The notes below the pieces were generated by a model. It did not search any database. It was not told the DNA's origin and saw only the letters and a program-made list of their open reading frames with translations. A DNA stretch of 64,000 nt from a virus, in IMG/VR virus record IMGVR_UViG_3300017917_002434, positions 1-64,000 of that record; one strand, given 5' to 3'. The position numbers were made by a program, and so were the translations under genes. Below, piece after piece: positions 47,919-57,900 of this stretch; the stretch's first letter is position 1, and each line of letters opens with the position of its first letter.

Positions 47919-48209
47919 ATGACTATTACTAGAGAACAACTATCCGAACTACTACATTCAGGCGAATGCGTAGTAGAATTTACCAAAGTAAACGGTGAGG
48001 TGCGTACAATGCCTTGTACACTCAGCGAATCATTGATTCCGCCTCCTTCTGTACATGTTACCAACACAGATAATCCTGTCGACTTCCCTATGCTTAAAAA
48101 AGAAAAGAAAGTAAATCCAGACGTGATGAGTGTCTGGTGTTTGGACAAAAAGGAATGGCGATCCTTCCGTATTGCCAATGTGATTTCAGCGAAAGCAATT
48201 AATGCCTAA
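47919..48209 (+). CDS. SH3 beta-barrel fold-containing phage protein
   Basis: A 96-residue protein with ECVVEFTKVNGEVRTMPCTLSES near the start and VWCLDKKEWRSFRIANVISA near the end, the pattern of the phage DUF2693 / SH3 beta-barrel family (FTKxdGtxRxMxcT ... WRSFR). The family is widespread in marine T4-like phages but its role is unknown. The ATG at 47919 coincides with the predicted transcription start, giving a leaderless mRNA; an earlier start at 47850 would lie before the promoter. It overlaps the UV endonuclease gene by 8 bases. Confidence 0.8.
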   Translation: MTITREQLSELLHSGECVVEFTKVNGEVRTMPCTLSESLIPPPSVHVTNTDNPVDFPMLKKEKKVNPDVMSVWCLDKKEWRSFRIANVISAKAINA

Positions 48210-49260
48210 ACGTATTGGCTTTGCCTGTAAATGGATTGACCGTCCTGATCAAGTAGACGGCATCAAACCTAAAGATGATTGTAAGAAATACAACACTGGA
48301 TCCACTACTGTCGCTTGGTTAAATAGACAGAGCAAGGATGTAGCTGTAGAAAAACTATGGTCACTGATGGAACAGAATATCGAGTCTATCCGCCTCCTTG
48401 TTGAACGAGTGGGAGCATTAGATGAAGATCTTAGAATGGTACGACTTAGCAGTGATATACTTCCTGTATATACTGAGCCTACTTGGAGCTGGTTTTGGAG
48501 GCAGTCCGATGTCCGAACCTTTTGCGAAAGAAACTTTTCAAGAGTGGGTGAACTGGCCCGTGCGAATAATGTTCGCCTTAGTTTTCATCCTGGTCAATTT
48601 ACTGTCTTGGCTAGCGATAATCCAGATATTGTCAATCGCTCAATAGAGGAATTTGAATATCATGTGGACATGGCTCGTTGGATGGGTTACGGCAAAACGT
48701 TCCAAGACTACAAAATTAACGTCCACATCGCAGGACGACAAGGACCGATGGGCATCGTTGCTGCGTTGGCTAGGATGACGCCAGAAGCACGTAATACACT
48801 AACCATCGAAAATGACGAGATATCATGGGGTATCGATTCTAGTCTAGAACTAGTCAATCATTGTGCCCTTGTTTTAGACATACACCACCATTGGATACAC
48901 ACAGGAGAATATATTGAAGCAAATGATGACCGTGTTAAAAGGATTATTGATAGCTGGCGTGGTGTGCGTCCTGTTATACATTATAGTGTATCACGGGAAG
49001 AGCATCTTGTTGGCCATCCCACAGACACCTTACCCGCCCTTGATACGTTAATAGATCAAGGCCACAAAAAAGCAAAACTCAGAGCACACTCAAACTTCTA
49101 CTGGAATACAGCAGCGAATCAATGGGCTCTGAGTTTTAGGGATAACTTCGATATAATGTGTGAGAGCAAAGCTAAGAATCTAGCTTCTTTCGCACTATAC
49201 GAAGAGACAAAAGCGATTACTTTGTCTTCGGCTTGCGACCGCGTGGTGCTGCCTTCTTAA
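48202..49260 (+). CDS. uvsE: UV damage endonuclease (UvdE/UvsE)
   Basis: A 352-residue protein of the UVDE family. MPKRIGFACKWIDR, then VERVGALDEDLRMVRLSSDILP, LSFHPGQFTVLASDNP, INVHIAGRQGPMG, LTIENDEISWG, LVLDIHHHWIH, VIHYSVSREE and LRAHSNFYW supply the TIM-barrel metal ligands (His, Glu and Asp residues). It nicks DNA 5' to cyclobutane dimers and 6-4 photoproducts, protecting phage DNA in sunlit water. It overlaps the opposite EF-hand-like gene by 44 bases at its 3' end. Confidence 0.92.
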   Translation: MPKRIGFACKWIDRPDQVDGIKPKDDCKKYNTGSTTVAWLNRQSKDVAVEKLWSLMEQNIESIRLLVERVGALDEDLRMVRLSSDILPVYTEPTWSWFWRQSDVRTFCERNFSRVGELARANNVRLSFHPGQFTVLASDNPDIVNRSIEEFEYHVDMARWMGYGKTFQDYKINVHIAGRQGPMGIVAALARMTPEARNTLTIENDEISWGIDSSLELVNHCALVLDIHHHWIHTGEYIEANDDRVKRIIDSWRGVRPVIHYSVSREEHLVGHPTDTLPALDTLIDQGHKKAKLRAHSNFYWNTAANQWALSFRDNFDIMCESKAKNLASFALYEETKAITLSSACDRVVLPS

Positions 49261-49525
49261 CAGTTTCTTTAGCCTTAGCTGTTGTCTTTTTGGCAACTGC
49301 TTTGGCTTTTTCTTTTACAACTGCTACGTCGGCGGCATCTACTTTACCGTCCTTGTTAGCGTCGGCGGTTTCTTTTACGCCGCAGACTACATTTTGAACG
49401 GCAGCTTTTACATCAGCAGAGTCTACTTTGCCATCTTTGTTTACATCCAATCCTTTTGATTGACGGTTGTAATAAATGAAAGCACCAAGTGCTACTGCTA
49501 CTACAGCTACGAGTACGATTTCCAT
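49217..49525 (-). CDS. membrane-anchored protein with two EF-hand/dockerin-like loops
   Basis: A 102-residue protein. The first 20 residues (VLVAVVAVALGAFIYYN) form a single transmembrane anchor. Two calcium-loop motifs follow, LDVNKDGKVDSADVKAAV and ADANKDGKVDAADVAVV, each D-x-N-x-D-G-x-V-D-x-x-D as in dockerin type I repeats. The C-terminus is Lys/Ala-rich (KAKAVAKKTTAKAKETVKK). AAGGAGA precedes the start. The protein may sit in the host membrane and bind calcium or an unknown partner; no cohesin partner is seen in the window. Confidence 0.72.
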   Translation of the reverse strand: MEIVLVAVVAVALGAFIYYNRQSKGLDVNKDGKVDSADVKAAVQNVVCGVKETADANKDGKVDAADVAVVKEKAKAVAKKTTAKAKETVKKAAPRGRKPKTK

Positions 49526-49552
49526 GGTTAAATCTCCTTGTGGTTTATTTAC

Positions 49553-49560
49553 AATAAATA
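49553..49560 (+). promoter_or_regulatory. T4-like late promoter element (AATAAATA)
   Basis: AATAAATA ends 6 bases before the ATG at 49566. Late initiation 6 bases downstream of the element falls exactly on that ATG. It drives the SOD-IscU-IscA cassette. Confidence 0.55.
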
Positions 49561-49565
49561 TGATT

Positions 49566-50132
49566 ATGACATTACATTTTTTGAAATATTTGACTGAAAA
49601 AGCAGATCAACGAGAAATATATCAAAATAAACTAAATTTTGATCGCAAAGATCTCGAACCTGTAATGAGCGAGCAAACCCTAAAATATCATTACGACGGA
49701 CTAGCAGCCAAGTATTTTGATAGGTACAATAAAGGTGAGGGCGATCCCGATTTTAATTACGGGGGAGCGATGTTACATAATATATTTTTCGGAAATCTTA
49801 TCCCGCCTAGAGCAGCTAATAAACCCTCGGGGCTCAGTAACGAAATTATAGAAAAAAAATATGGAAGTTTTGAAAAGTTTAAAGAAGCGTTTGAAAAAGA
49901 GTTCATGGCAGCTCAAGGATCCAATTGGATCTATATGGATCCCTCCGGCGAACTGCACACAATACATAATCACGAATATAAAAAGACGATGAGGATAGTG
50001 CTGCTAGTTGACGCTTGGGAACATGCCTGGGCATTGGATTATCAACAAGACAAGGCCAAATACTTAGAAAATATTTGGCGTATTATAGATTGGGATGTGG
50101 TTAACGATCGTTTAGGTAGTGTAGGAGAATAA
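49566..50132 (+). CDS. Fe/Mn superoxide dismutase
   Basis: A 188-residue protein with all four metal ligands: H42 (LKYHYDGL), H71 (GAMLHNIFF), and D149 and H153 in VDAWEHAWALDY, the family signature D-x-W-E-H-A-[FY]. The KYLENIWRIIDWDVVNDR tail is typical. The second-shell His of FeSOD (HYGKHH) is replaced by LAA, so its activity may differ. It converts superoxide to peroxide and oxygen. The start is the ATG at 49566; another ATG lies 6 bases earlier. The next gene, iscU, follows by one base. Confidence 0.9.
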   Translation: MTLHFLKYLTEKADQREIYQNKLNFDRKDLEPVMSEQTLKYHYDGLAAKYFDRYNKGEGDPDFNYGGAMLHNIFFGNLIPPRAANKPSGLSNEIIEKKYGSFEKFKEAFEKEFMAAQGSNWIYMDPSGELHTIHNHEYKKTMRIVLLVDAWEHAWALDYQQDKAKYLENIWRIIDWDVVNDRLGSVGE

Positions 50133-50133
50133 T

Positions 50134-50523
50134 GTGGCATACAGTGATAAAGTTATAGATCATTATGAAAACCCCAGAAACGTAGGATCATTTGATAAAA
50201 ACGATCCTGAGGTAGGTACCGGTATGGTCGGGGCACCTGCTTGCGGGGATGTTATGAAATTACAGATTAAAGTTAGTGAGGATGGTGTAATTGAGGATGC
50301 AAAGTTTAAGACTTATGGTTGCGGTAGTGCTATTGCCAGTTCTAGTCTTGTCACTGAATGGCTCAAGGGCAAGACACTTGACGAAGCAACTACAATTAAG
50401 AACTCAGATATCGCTACTGAACTGGCGTTACCGCCCGTTAAGATACACTGTTCAATATTGGCAGAAGACGCTATCAAAGCAGCTATAAAAGACTACAAAA
50501 GCAAGCATGATCACATTAACTGA
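50134..50523 (+). CDS. iscU: iron-sulfur cluster scaffold protein IscU
   Basis: A 129-residue IscU. The cluster ligands are fully kept: C37 and D39 (GAPACGDVMK), C63 (TYGCGSAIASSS) and H105-C106 (PPVKIHCSILAEDAIK), at the same numbers as in Escherichia coli IscU. It holds nascent 2Fe-2S clusters for transfer. The start is GTG at 50134, preceded by AGGAGA. It overlaps iscA by 17 bases and follows the SOD gene by one base. No IscS, HscA or ferredoxin gene is seen, so it would rely on the host desulfurase. It could raise Fe-S output for the ten phage radical-SAM enzymes. Confidence 0.95.
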   Translation: MAYSDKVIDHYENPRNVGSFDKNDPEVGTGMVGAPACGDVMKLQIKVSEDGVIEDAKFKTYGCGSAIASSSLVTEWLKGKTLDEATTIKNSDIATELALPPVKIHCSILAEDAIKAAIKDYKSKHDHIN

Positions 50524-50833
50524 ACTAGCAGCAAACAAAGTTAAAAAACAATTAGAACGTAGGGGCAAAGGCCTGGGCATCCGAATAGGTGTAAAAACCA
50601 CGGGATGCTCCGGCCTTTCGTATGTTCTAGAATATGTTGATGTTCAACCAGTAACTAGAGATCAATTTGTCTACGAAAGCCAAGGTATCAAAATTTGGGT
50701 GGACGGTCGCACAGTTCCTTATGTCAATGGACTTACTATGGATTGGCAGAAAAAAGGTCTCAATGAAGGTTTTGATTTTATAAACCCCAACGAAAAAGAT
50801 CGTTGTGGTTGTGGTGAATCGTTTAGAGTTTAA
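50507..50833 (+). CDS. iscA: A-type iron-sulfur carrier IscA/SufA-like
   Basis: A 108-residue A-type carrier with the three ligand cysteines C34 (TTGCSGLSYV) and C100-G-C102 (DRCGCGESF). The TELAANKVKKQLE start and the QKKGLNEGFDFINPNE block are typical. It passes 2Fe-2S or 4Fe-4S clusters from IscU to apoproteins, including radical-SAM enzymes. It is the third gene of the SOD-iscU-iscA cassette, overlapping iscU by 17 bases. A structured intergenic segment follows. Confidence 0.93.
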   Translation: MITLTELAANKVKKQLERRGKGLGIRIGVKTTGCSGLSYVLEYVDVQPVTRDQFVYESQGIKIWVDGRTVPYVNGLTMDWQKKGLNEGFDFINPNEKDRCGCGESFRV

Positions 50834-50835
50834 GA

Positions 50836-50923
50836 ACACCTACCTTAGGACGTTATCGTTACTTTAGGTGTGCCCGGCTGCTGGGCAGGGGATTATGGGA
50901 GTCGTGCCCCGGAATGGTCCCCT
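50836..50923 (+). other. structured intergenic segment (three hairpins), possible RNA element
   Basis: Between iscA and the next gene, ACACCTA (50836-50842) pairs with TAGGTGT (50865-50871), GCCC (50872-50875) with GGGC (50883-50886), and AGGGGA (50887-50892) with TCCCCT (50918-50923). No T-run follows, so it is not a simple terminator. It could be the leader of the amidotransferase-like gene or an mRNA processing site. I could not match it to a known riboswitch. Confidence 0.4.
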
Positions 50924-50948
50924 AAGTGAGCATTTTCTATATTTTTCA

Positions 50949-51587
50949 ATGCCGACTATTGCGATATTTGTACACCATCCGTTATGTGCCGTTGATTCAG
51001 TTAACGGTATAATCGAAGCACTATCACCGCATTACAGATTTAAAATATTCACAAAACACGAAGTAGAAGATACATATTTCGACGATGTAGACATCGTTTG
51101 TTTTCCGGGAGGAATCGGCGATGCCGACAGATTTGATAGCTTGACTGTTCGGCATGTTGACAGCATACGCAAATACGTCTCTAAGGGAGGGCGATACCTT
51201 GGGATTTGTTTAGGGGCTTATTGGGCTGGCAAGTATTTCTTTGATATCCTACAGCCTGGCACTGATATTCACCAGTACATAAAAAGACCTAATACCTGTA
51301 CACGAAGACCACACGCTAAAGCTCAGTTGGTTAATTGGTTAGGCAACGAAGAAAGGATGTATTTTTATGACGGCTGTGCTATTATTGGCAATAATATGGA
51401 TGTTGTGGCTACCTATAGCAACGGTGACGCTATGGCTTCTATACAAGGGAAAGTTGGATTGATCGGCTGTCACCCTGAAAGTACAAAAGTTTGGTACGAT
51501 TATCATTCCTGGATGCCAAAACATTGGCACCAAGGTAAACATCATAAACTGCTACTAGAATTTGTAAACGACCTAATATCTCGCTAA
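50949..51587 (+). CDS. class I glutamine-amidotransferase-like protein
   Basis: A 212-residue protein with a nucleophile elbow GGRYLGICLGAYWAG (C87), an oxyanion-type VCFPGGIGD loop and H175-P-E177 in GLIGCHPES, together the Cys-His-Glu triad of class I glutamine amidotransferases. The FVHHPLCAVDSVNGI start and the lack of a synthetase domain suggest a stand-alone hydrolase or a subunit of an unknown synthase; the biotin-ligase N-terminal-domain family (BPL_N) looks similar. I chose the ATG at 50949 since the sequence before it is structured and not protein-like. Its stop overlaps the opposite gene by 4 bases. Confidence 0.75.
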   Translation: MPTIAIFVHHPLCAVDSVNGIIEALSPHYRFKIFTKHEVEDTYFDDVDIVCFPGGIGDADRFDSLTVRHVDSIRKYVSKGGRYLGICLGAYWAGKYFFDILQPGTDIHQYIKRPNTCTRRPHAKAQLVNWLGNEERMYFYDGCAIIGNNMDVVATYSNGDAMASIQGKVGLIGCHPESTKVWYDYHSWMPKHWHQGKHHKLLLEFVNDLISR

Positions 51588-51844
51588 TATTTGCCTACAG
51601 GTAATGTAGAACTCGCAGGCATATCCCATATCGATCTACGCTCTACAGCTTTTCTTTTAGCGAATCTTTTAGCATCGCAGTTAGCACAAACATGAAAATA
51701 ATTGTTGCTTAACCTGCGATGATCCATGTGTTTTAAATCTCTTTCAAACTTTTCGTCACAGTTGTCGCAACGAAATAGGGCTACGGTTTTGGCCCTTATA
51801 TAAGTATGTTCAACTCCTAATTTACTAGTTCGAACATACTCCAT
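51584..51844 (-). CDS. small zinc-ribbon protein (86 aa)
   Basis: An 86-residue basic protein starting MEYVRTSKLGVEHTYIRAKTVALF. It carries two CxxC pairs (FRCDNCDEKFER and HVCANCDAKRF) separated by about 25 residues that include DHRR, a zinc-ribbon arrangement. Possible nucleic-acid binding is supported by the basic tail KRFAKRKAVERRS. AAAAAGGAAAT precedes the ATG at 51844; ATGs at 51871 and 51916 are alternatives. It is divergent from the giant structural gene. Confidence 0.68.
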   Translation of the reverse strand: MEYVRTSKLGVEHTYIRAKTVALFRCDNCDEKFERDLKHMDHRRLSNNYFHVCANCDAKRFAKRKAVERRSIWDMPASSTLPVGKY

Positions 51845-51905
51845 CTCCCTGATTTCCTTTTTCAAGAACATACAGTTATTTACATTCGGCTTGTAGAATT
51901 TTGGG

Positions 51906-51912
51906 CTAAATA
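51906..51912 (+). promoter_or_regulatory. late promoter-like element (CTAAATA)
   Basis: CTAAATATC lies 31 bases before the ATG at 51943. Initiation near 51918 leaves a 25-base leader containing CGGAG. It would drive the structural operon. Confidence 0.45.
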
Positions 51913-51942
51913 TCAATTATAAGGTATCCACGGAGTCCCCTA

Positions 51943-54900
51943 ATGTCAAGAAAAGAAATTAATATAGGTATCGAAGGTAATGACGGTACAGGCGATAGTA
52001 TTCGCGACTCGTTTCAGAAAGTTAATGAAAACTTCACAGAACTGTATGCCATTCTAGGCCAGGGAGGAAGATTATCGTTTATCGGATTAGACGACGTTGA
52101 AAAAGAAAGAACTGTAAAAGGATACAGAACCTCCGACAATAACAGAGTACTTGTTGTTGATTCCGAAGGGGAACAGATCGTTTTTAAAGAACTTGTTGGT
52201 TCAGAAACTATTATTGTTAATCAAAGTGTTCCTGGTCAAATACGTTTAAGTTCTCTAGCTTCTGCTCTTATCAACGATCCGGATCCTACATTACAGACAA
52301 ATCTAAATGCGAATTTTAAACGTCTAACAAATCTCAGCGAAGCTACAGAAGATGAGGATGCTGCTACTAAGGGGTACGTAGATGAAAAATTAAGTCTAGA
52401 TGGTACTGATTCTATAGACGTTAGTGGTTTTGCTAGACCTGACTGGGGACTAATGCGTGGTCCTTTGGTACTTTCTAGAAACCCGATCGAAGAAGACGAC
52501 TTAGAATACAACGGCCTAATAGCAGCAACTAAGGCTTACGTTGACAGCAAGACATTTAGCAGCGAATATAATATCTATGTCAGTCCAAGAGGCATAGACG
52601 AAAGAACAGATATTCCACAGAATCAGATCGGACGTTCTGAAGCCACAGCATTTGCTACTATCCAAAAGGCCTGCGAAAAAGCAGAAGAACTTGTTAATAA
52701 TGCTCCGTTAGAATTAGGCCCGTATCAAAAAATATTAACCTATGCCAATGGTACTAAATTCTGCGAGATCGTAAGCGTCGAAGAATCAGAATTGTCAGGA
52801 ACAGGATGTACAGCATTGGCTAGAATGGGTATCGACGATGTTGGTTCTCCCATACAGATTTTAATCGCTGGTACTGGTTATCAGAAGGATGATATTCTTA
52901 CTCCTAATGGAGGAACTTATCTAGGACAAGAAACCCAATTCAGAGTAGTTGCTGTTGACTTTGCTGGATCTATTTTACAGTTAGCCATTAACACAGATGC
53001 CGACGGCGTCAAGCAAAGAGGTATCTATAGCATACTACCTCAGTCTCATGTTGACAATGATTTTCTACTGTTAGTGGGCGGTTCGGGATCAGGTACAGCT
53101 CGTGCTAGAGTCAGATGGACTGTCACACAAGTTGATGTTACTGACACTGGTGAAAACTATACTTCTGCTTCTGTTATTTTCACGGGCGGTGGTGGTTCAG
53201 GTACAGAAGCATTTATTACAGAAATCGGTGGGGAGATCAAAGAAGTTACAGTCTCTAAAGGCGGAACTGGTTATACAGGGGTGCCCGCTGTAGCAGTTTA
53301 TCTACCACGAATGCTGTTGTCAACTGAACGACTTAATACAGATTACTTAGACGATATTCGAGAAGGTCAAGCTCTGCGAGGAGAAACTTCCGGTGCGTTA
53401 GCTAGAATCGTACAACAAGATGGTTCTCTAAACGAAGACGGCGATGAAATATTTGAAATCGAAGTATTAAGCGGAGTATTTCAAATAGGTGAAAGAGTAA
53501 GTTATGCTGACCTAACAAAAAATATTCAGGTTACTATTCATGTTGAGACTGGAATCTACTACGAAAACTATCCTCTGCGACTAGCAGAAAACGTAACACT
53601 CCGTGGTGATGATTTACGTAGAACTATCGTAAGACCAAAACCAGGAATAAGTCAATCTCCCTGGGTCCGTGTATTCTTCCGTCGAGATCGCGTTATTGAT
53701 GATTTACGTGTTACAAACCACGAATTCGGTTATCAATACCTAACTGATCCGTTAGATTATTCTAGTCAACCAAAAAATAACGACGAAATAGATGTGTGCC
53801 TCTGTAATGATGCTACACGACTTTCAGAAATTTCTTTCCAAGGTCATGGCGGCTTTGTTATGGTCTTAGACCCTAACGGACAGATTCTTTCTAAGTCTCC
53901 ATATTTCCAAACTGGTACTAGTTTTGCGAAAAGTATTAACGAACATCAGTTCGCTGGAGGACAATTCATCGACGGCTTCTCTGGTAACCTAGAGGGCGTG
54001 TTGTTAAGACAGAGAGAAGTAGATCCTAGCGATCCTGCCTATATCCCTTCTGATCCTACTACATTTAAAGAATATGAAAAAGTAATTATTGGTGGTTTGA
54101 TGAGACCGCCAAGTTTGCCAACTTCATTTAACATAGGCGAAAATCTTTATAGAATTACATTATCTAATAGAATAGAAACTGGTTATTTCGATACCAAGAT
54201 TCTTTTAGAGAGAAACAGACGATTTATACAAACCGAAGTAGTCTCCTTTGTAAACGGAGAATTTCCTACTTTAGATTTCAATGAAGATAAATGTTTCAGA
54301 GATGTTGGTCTACTAGTCGATGCTGTGATCCAGGACGTATTGTATGGCGGGTATTTAAATTCTACAGAAGCTGCTAGACTTTATTTCATTGGCGGTAACA
54401 CTGTAATATCTGGCCAAGTAGCAGAAACTGTAGCTGCTATTGTTAAGGCTAAAGAAGTAGCGGTCGCTGTTATCACACAGGATCCAGATTACGAACGTGT
54501 AGGTACAGTAGATCAAATATTCCTACCGGCTTATCCCGATGGTGGTGATGCTCAAACAGAAGTAGAGACCGCGTTCGATCTGATAGCAAACATCGTAGAA
54601 TACGGTGAAACTATCTATAAAGCCAAAGATCTACTACAGATCAACAAAGAGATAATCCAGGCAGAGACTATCGCTTACTTAGATGCGATCTATCCTTCAT
54701 TGAATTATGATAGAGATACCTGCTATAGAGATGTTGGATTTATCGTCGACGCTTGGTCCATTGATATATTCGGAGATTTTAATAACACAGTACGGGCCGG
54801 ATACTCATACTACAAACAAGGCGGAAGAATTATTCCCGACTCTGGCCCAACAAGTCAGCTAGCGGAAACTATCGATGGTATCGAGTATGCTGCTCTGTTA

Positions 54901-57900
54901 GCGAAGAGAATCGTAAAGAATCAAGCATTAGGTGGTTTAGTAAGAACAACTAAAACATTTAATCCAAGTGCTAACATCGATATCACTGCTAACACTATTA
55001 CTATTTTAGATCATGGATTTAAGAGCGGATCTAGAGTTATCTATAGCAGCGGTGGCGGTAATTCTATTGTTGTTGATAATTTAGATGACGAGGATGGCGA
55101 TCCGATCGCAGACCTAAACGGATTAGTATTCTATGTCTATGTAGTCGACGGTGACAATATCCAATTAGTTGAAAACTTACCTCTACTGATCGCTAAAGAA
55201 AAAGGTGTCAGTACATCTATTGAATTAAACATCGTAGGTACAGGTAGTGGTACTTCCCACACACTGGCTTTCTATCAGATCACTGATCCAGAACTTGTAG
55301 TTGGAGACATCGTAGATTCTGGAGTTGAAGCTAACATCGATGCTGGAACAAACTATATCACTACATTAATTTCCGGTGAAACCGCAGGTGTTCCTGGAAT
55401 TTATCCGCAATATGAATGTGTGTTAGACAGTCCTTACTATGGCAATGGTTTATTCAATCAAGCAAAGTGTGCTCGAGATGTTGGGTTGATACTAGATGCT
55501 GTAAACTACGACATGGTTTTGGGATCAAATTACCAATCAGTAAAAGCTGGATTGTCATATCTGAGATCTTATTCGAGTGTCGTTATCGACGAACAGAAAC
55601 AACCTACCATCAACGGTATTACTAAAGCTGAAGTAGAAGCATTAGCACTAATACCTGAAGCACCTTATTCTGCGGCTAGAAGTGCCTACTCAAATAGATT
55701 TGAGATTATAAGAAACATCATACGTAATGGTGTAACTGCTGCTCCAGCAATAACCTATCCTTTACCGGCAGGGGTGTCGGCAGGCTCTAATAAAGCCAAA
55801 GCTGTTGATGTGCTGGTTGCTAATAGAGAATTTATTAAGACAGAAATCGTAGCGTGGGTGACGGAAAACAATCCCGGATTTGAGTATGATATTGCTAAGT
55901 GTGCTAGAGACGTGGGTTATCTCCTCGATGGCATGATCTACGACTTACTCTACGGTGGTAATAGTCAGACTAAGAACAATGCCGAAACTTATTATCTTGA
56001 CGGAGAGAGCTTCGTTCCAGATCAAGAGGTAATAACAGCTTCTGCATTCACTAGATTAAGAACCGTACTATTTTATGTTGTACAAAATAATACAAGTTCG
56101 TGGACAAAATCCTCTAGTAACACATTAACACAGAATACCAGCAACCCTGCTGCTACAGCTACAGAAGGTACAACATTACAAAATCTAACAGACATCTTGA
56201 TAGATTACGTAGCAGATGAAGACTATGATACACCTGTTACAGAAGTGTTACCGACCATAGTTGGGCAAAACGCTGACCTATTAGCAGCTAGATTAGAAGT
56301 ACTGGCAGCTAAAGAAACTATTAAAACTTCTGTATTAGAGTTCTTAGAGAATGTAGCAGGTAAAGTCGTTCTCAGTACAGCAGGTAATAAATCTATGTTA
56401 GGTAATGACTTTACACAGGTCAACGACATGGGCTATGGTATCTTCTGTACTAATAACGGCCTATCTGAACAAGTATCTGTGTTTACCTACTATTGTTATA
56501 CAGCATTCTATTCTCTCAACGGTGCTCAGATTAGATCATTAAACGGATCATCTGCTCACGGTGTGATAGGTCTTAAGGCCGAAGGTGCTGACCCTAACGA
56601 AATCCCAGATTCTGTATCGTTGAAATTCCCGATGATACAGATAGCACAGGCCTATGAAAACATACCTTTAGAAATCGAGAACGATCGAAACGGTGATGCT
56701 ATTTGGGTGTCTGGTTATCAATATTTGCCTAGAGCTGGTTGTATTGTTGATATCGACCACACAGGGGATAGAACAGACACGATCAATCCCGCCAATGGTC
56801 TTCAGATCGGTACTAGGTATCAGATTGCTACGCTCGGAACAACTGATTGGAATACCGCAGCCGGAACAGTAGGTATAGTATATGCCGTAGGTGATAAGTT
56901 TGTAGCTGCCAACGCTGGTAACGGCGATGGTACGATTTATACACTGACTACTATCGGTCAGAGGTCCTATGTTGTTGAAACCGTGACTACTTCTGGATTG
57001 CCAGAAGGTGTAGCTAAATTACAGTTGAGTACTGTAGCTGCTAATGCTGGTCTAGCAGTTTACGTAGCACCAGGTAAGAATTTAGTCATAAGAAGCAACG
57101 AGGAATTCGTATTATCCGATAAAGAAGAAGTCGTGGCTGTTCGACCATCTACCGCTCTTATCTTTGACGAGAATACCGGAACAGCCATACGTCTATTAAG
57201 TTTTAACCAATACGACGATATCGATGCTCTAGTAGATGATCAGATTATCACTACAAGAGACGGTTATCAGTACGTTAAATTAACAATTTTAAAAGATACA
57301 CCAGAATTTGATATCCCTACTGGATTCAGTGACGAAGGTGACGATAGAGTAATAGTACAGGCTCTAAACTTTAGAGATAGCAAACGTGTGGTGTTCCCAA
57401 CTACGGGAGCAATGATCTATGACGGATCTACTATAGGTACTGGAGGTATGATCTTCGGTTTCCAAGATTCGATGTATGAAATTACTGATTATGAAGTTAA
57501 CAACTTAGATCCGAATAATATTTTCGGTATTATTACATTTAGAAACGTAACCCAGCCTCTCGTTGAAAGCTCTAGAATATACACATTCTCAGTCACTGGA
57601 TCATCACCAGCACAATTATTATTAACCGCTGACCATAATCTATCAGACGGCAGAAGAGTTAAGATCGACGGTTCGAACTATTATGTTAAGAATGTAATTA
57701 GTAACGTTAATCACGGACCGTTAAGCGGAACCAACGTAGTTCCTGCCACGGGCGGCGGTGTTGGTGCTACGTTTACTATAACTAGAACTAATAGTATTGT
57801 ATATTCAAACATACAGGTTAACGCTGCTGGTACTGGATACGATATCGGTGACACTATTAGAATCTTAGGTACCAGCTTAGGTGGTACATCTCCTACCAAT

